64,000 bases of DNA from Monilinia fructicola (taxonomy: Eukaryota > Ascomycota > Leotiomycetes > Helotiales > Sclerotiniaceae). The stretch's first letter is position 1. Each line of letters begins with the position of its first letter. A model generated the notes under the pieces. That model was not told the origin of the DNA, ran no database searches, and was given only the letters and a program-made list of their open reading frames with translations. Positions 60,992 through 64,000 of this stretch are shown here, piece by piece. Location of the stretch: contig VICG01000005.1 in NCBI GenBank assembly GCA_008692225.1, positions 1,273,001 to 1,337,000 of the forward strand, in the 5' to 3' direction. The position numbers were made by a program, and so were the translations under genes.

Positions 60992-63178
60992 GGTGGTATG
61001 GGTGTTGCAAGAGCAATGAAAGCTAGAAAGGTCTCTACTTAATGAAGGTTTGGCCAGTGGCGTGTTTTGGGACTGCTTTTGATTTGATTTGTATGCTTAC
61101 ATTCTGGAACAATAAATTGGCTAGCCATAAGTATCTGGAATCAAGGTGTTATTTGCCTTAAAAGAAGCATTTTTGATAATTTATGAGGGATGATCTAATG
61201 TATATTTGTTGGCCAGAAAAGGTTCCTGACTCGGAATTTCACATGTAGTCAATCACAAAGTGCATATATCTCAACATGACACACACCAACTTGCAAGACT
61301 GGAATTACTCGATACATAGCATATGCATGTGTTGATGGTGATAAAGCAAGCTTGGCTATCTTCATATTGTGTTAACTATCTGTCACACAGAGAACTTGTT
61401 TCTCAAAAGCCTCGAATCTAGAGTCGAGACTTCCAGAGGTATTTTACGTGGTAATTTTCGAGTCCGAAAATCTCGAAAAATATCTAGCAAATATGTAAAA
61501 CCATCCCATGTACCAAAGAATAAAACTTCCCCATGATACATCACCCTAAACAGGTAAAGCTAATCTCACAGACATCACGCCAAGCAAAGTAAAGGTGGGG
61601 AAGGAGCACACAAGCGAACGGTATCAAAGCCCCTATCTAATATGCAGATCAACATCGCTTGACAGAATTAGCTCCCCTAATAGCCCCATCAGATTTCCCC
61701 ATAACAGCCTTCTCAAACCTCAGAACTGCGACCAAAATCTTGCACCGATCAGCCAACGTATCCTGACTCAAACCTCCAGAAATCTCAATTAGAACTCTCA
61801 CCATCTCACTATTCACAAGTACGAAGAGTAGTTCTTAGCCGGCAGCATAGTTCCGGTAGATTTCTGCCAAGACTTGGGCTCAGTATTAAAATAAAGTGTC
61901 TTCACTGTTTCGACTTAGCCAGGAGGTCCACTGATAAGGTGCGCGGACGAGTTGGCGAGAAAGACATGTTGACAAGTGGTTGTTGGTATGCAATAAGAGA
62001 AAAATGTACCTCCTATCTATCTAGGAGCTGGTGAATTTCCTCCATAAGATCGATATGGTGTCTTTTTGACGGTATTTAGATCTTCCTGTAGCTGTGTTGT
62101 ATCGTATCCTTCCGCAAAAGAGGAGCTCAAAGAATGACAATACAGATACATGATATTATCTTGATAGACAGGTATCTCTTCATTTTCGAAGCTATTCTTC
62201 TCCAAGAGCAAGAAGATAGCTCGAATTGAGCCCTCCTAATTGCTATTGAACCGAAGAATTCCTCAAGTCACTTATTCAGCTTTTTCGTTTCGTTTTTCTT
62301 ATTGAAACAAAATCAGTGATTAAGGGGGCATGAAGGATAGTAGATGGTATGGTCAGATCAAAAGGCTTACCGTTCATGATCCCGAATGAACAAATCGGCT
62401 ACTCGCATTGGTAACTTACTACATATGCATTCACAATTCCTATAACTAGAAAGCATGGATGATCAGCCTTGAATGTGACGGATATTATTATGCCTTCACA
62501 GAAGTATAATCGAATTTCTGATCGGAAATCAATGCATTCAAGAAAAATACCCTGATACATAAGTAGAAGCTTCTCCCCTCAATTTTCGGCATAAGAGAGA
62601 CAGAGTTCTAGAAGGAGAAGAACCTTATAGAAGACCTAAAGCCTCCAAAAATGCTACTCGAATAAATTTTCTCAATGCTTCATAATAATTGATTTGAAAT
62701 TTTTATGTAGCTATCCGAGTTGATATAATCAGTTAACTACCAATTCAAGCCCAGCTATATGAATTATCGCTGACTTTATTCAGATATAAAGAAAAAGCAC
62801 TGGTGCCAATAATTGAGAACAAAAGGCGTCAATAACTTTCCTACAAGACAGTTTTAACCATATTTTGAACATAAGTCGATCGGCTTAAAGTTTCTCGAGG
62901 CGAAATATTCTAAATGAATTCAAAGGGGCTTTCAAGGTTGACGTTGACCACATCTTTTTAAAACTCCATCTATCAATATTAAGACCATGGAAACTTCCGG
63001 AGGGAGAAAGATCCACAACAAAAATCTTGTTCTTGCGTCAAGGCCGCATATCTTCATCAGGATGGAGGGATGACACTTGGTTGGAACAGAGCCAATCCTC
63101 TTCGATATCTCTCCAAGACAGGTTAATTCAGGCCTGAGCTCGACTGTTACATCCCCGTCAATTTTTTCACAATCCTGA
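60992..63178. other. Intergenic region without a supported gene
   Basis: About 2.2 kb of ordinary to mildly AT-rich sequence. The ORFs are under 70 codons and unsupported. No repeats or RNA gene signatures recognised. Confidence 0.4.
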
Positions 63179-63806
63179 TTGCTGGGGCTCAGGAGATCAT
63201 TGATTAGAAGAGATGTGCCGGGCTCTCCAAGAAGTCTAAAAGGATATTTGCAAAAAGCGATGTTTATAGCTGTCTATGAGGCCTGTTCATATGATGGAAT
63301 GTGCTTGGCTATAAGTTCCTCCTTTGGCATTTTCTTTGATCCCAAATCACCATTCAACACATTTGATATGATTAAAGTAACCCTTGGAAGGATTCGTACG
63401 AGTCATCACGCCAAACTCGTCTCATTCCTCCCTGCACTTGGAGTCGTCAAGCATCAAAGTAGACTACGGAAGTGGATTACTGAGAGGCTGAAGAAAGTCG
63501 AGCACAAGGTCAGAAACTTCCTGATAATCATGATAACAGATTCTGATTATATTCACGATTGTATTACAACGTGGATTCAAATCTGGCTAAAAAAATGGAT
63601 TTAACACTTTCCAAGGAGAGTCAGTGGCAAATGCACACACCACCTTACACATCTGTCAAATGATTGCGTGGAGTGTTAGTAGAGAGTAGAATGAAGATGC
63701 AGATGCATTGGCTGATAGAGCATTGCAAGCTCGAGTGTATATGAATCAAGTCATCGCACCAAGCCTGCAGAAATTCCGATGGCTCATGCGTTTCAATGAC
63801 CCGTAA
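63179..63806 (+). pseudogene. Decayed RNase H-like gene
   Basis: The frame 63179-63604 (141 codons) contains remnants of an RNase H1-type fold. AVYEACSYDG stands where a DGAC..NG strand is expected, followed by SSSFGIFFDPKSPFN, then IMITDSDYIHDCITTWIQIW with the conserved TDS-Y block. A one-base insertion in the seven-A run at 63589-63595 hides the continuation NGFNTFQGESVANAH, which then meets an in-frame TAG at 63687-63689, followed by NEDADALADRAL, the family's C-terminal catalytic helix. Some sequence between these blocks also seems to be missing. The first catalytic Asp (DGAC) is replaced by Glu, with a neighbouring residue altered. I judge it a pseudogene. It may continue to the right; the upstream start is unknown. 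Confidence 0.6.
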
Positions 63807-64000
63807 GTAATTACTCTAGTCATTGAAACTGGTGATTTGTCTCTAGAGAAGAATCCTACGGAAATGCATCTAGGAGAGATTATCGTGTACATGGTAATGA
63901 CTGGGGAAGGTCGAGGAGAGCATTTCATGACCGTTTTCGCAACAAATTACAATCACGATTACCACTACATCATGTATCGGAAGTGGAATCGCGCAGTCTT
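63807..64000. other. Window end, no gene resolved
   Basis: The last 194 bases contain no legible gene. A GTAAGT at 63803 could be a splice donor of a longer RNase H-like gene, but no downstream exon can be verified before the window ends. Confidence 0.3.

Overview
This window is nuclear DNA of a filamentous ascomycete fungus. The evidence is short GT-AG introns (mostly 45-120 nt) with CTAAC/CTGAC-like branch points, orthologues of conserved fungal genes (UFD1, LIN1/SNU40, RVB2, BRX1, a Rab11/Ypt31 GTPase, NOP2, GET5, cofilin, HSP60), lineage-restricted Myb/SANT-like and BTB genes, and AT-rich repeat relics with C-to-T changes of the kind left by repeat-induced point mutation (RIP). Gene content and base composition suggest Leotiomycetes, probably a Sclerotiniaceae-like species. 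That placement is recognition and inference; no search was run.

Layout. 1-660: AT-rich repeat relic. 1.2-3.5 kb: two Myb/SANT-like genes. 4.5-9.5 kb: UFD1, LIN1 and RVB2. 9.5-11.2 kb: repeats. 11.2-14.1 kb: long coiled-coil protein. 15.2-19.2 kb: BRX1, a small TPR-like protein and RAB11. 20.4-24.0 kb: a large chromodomain plus four-CCCH-finger protein. 25.3 kb: BTB-like gene. 26-28 kb: microsatellites, AT-rich relics and a solo LTR. 28.9 kb: hypothetical gene. 31.3-39.3 kb: NOP2, GET5, cofilin and HSP60. 39.3-43.1 kb: no gene seen. 43.1-55.7 kb: five consecutive minus-strand Myb/SANT-like genes. 56-58 kb: repeats and a RIP-marked terminal-inverted-repeat element. 59.8-61.0 kb: BTB/POZ gene. 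63.2-63.8 kb: decayed RNase H-like gene.

Two biological points stand out. The first is the tandem array of small nuclear-type Myb-like proteins with acidic or basic tails; four of them, plus the first gene of the window, share a phase-0 intron at the same place in the DNA-binding domain. The second is the chromodomain/CCCH protein, whose layout suggests an RNA-linked heterochromatin factor.

One technical point affects the whole annotation. At least seventeen single-base insertions, mostly in short homopolymers, break reading frames, including those of genes that are essential elsewhere (BRX1, RAB11, NOP2). Removing one base at each site restores full-length proteins whose total length is an exact multiple of three. 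I read these as assembly errors rather than pseudogenes. Exon boundaries were placed by eye from splice signals, reading phase and remembered family sequences.
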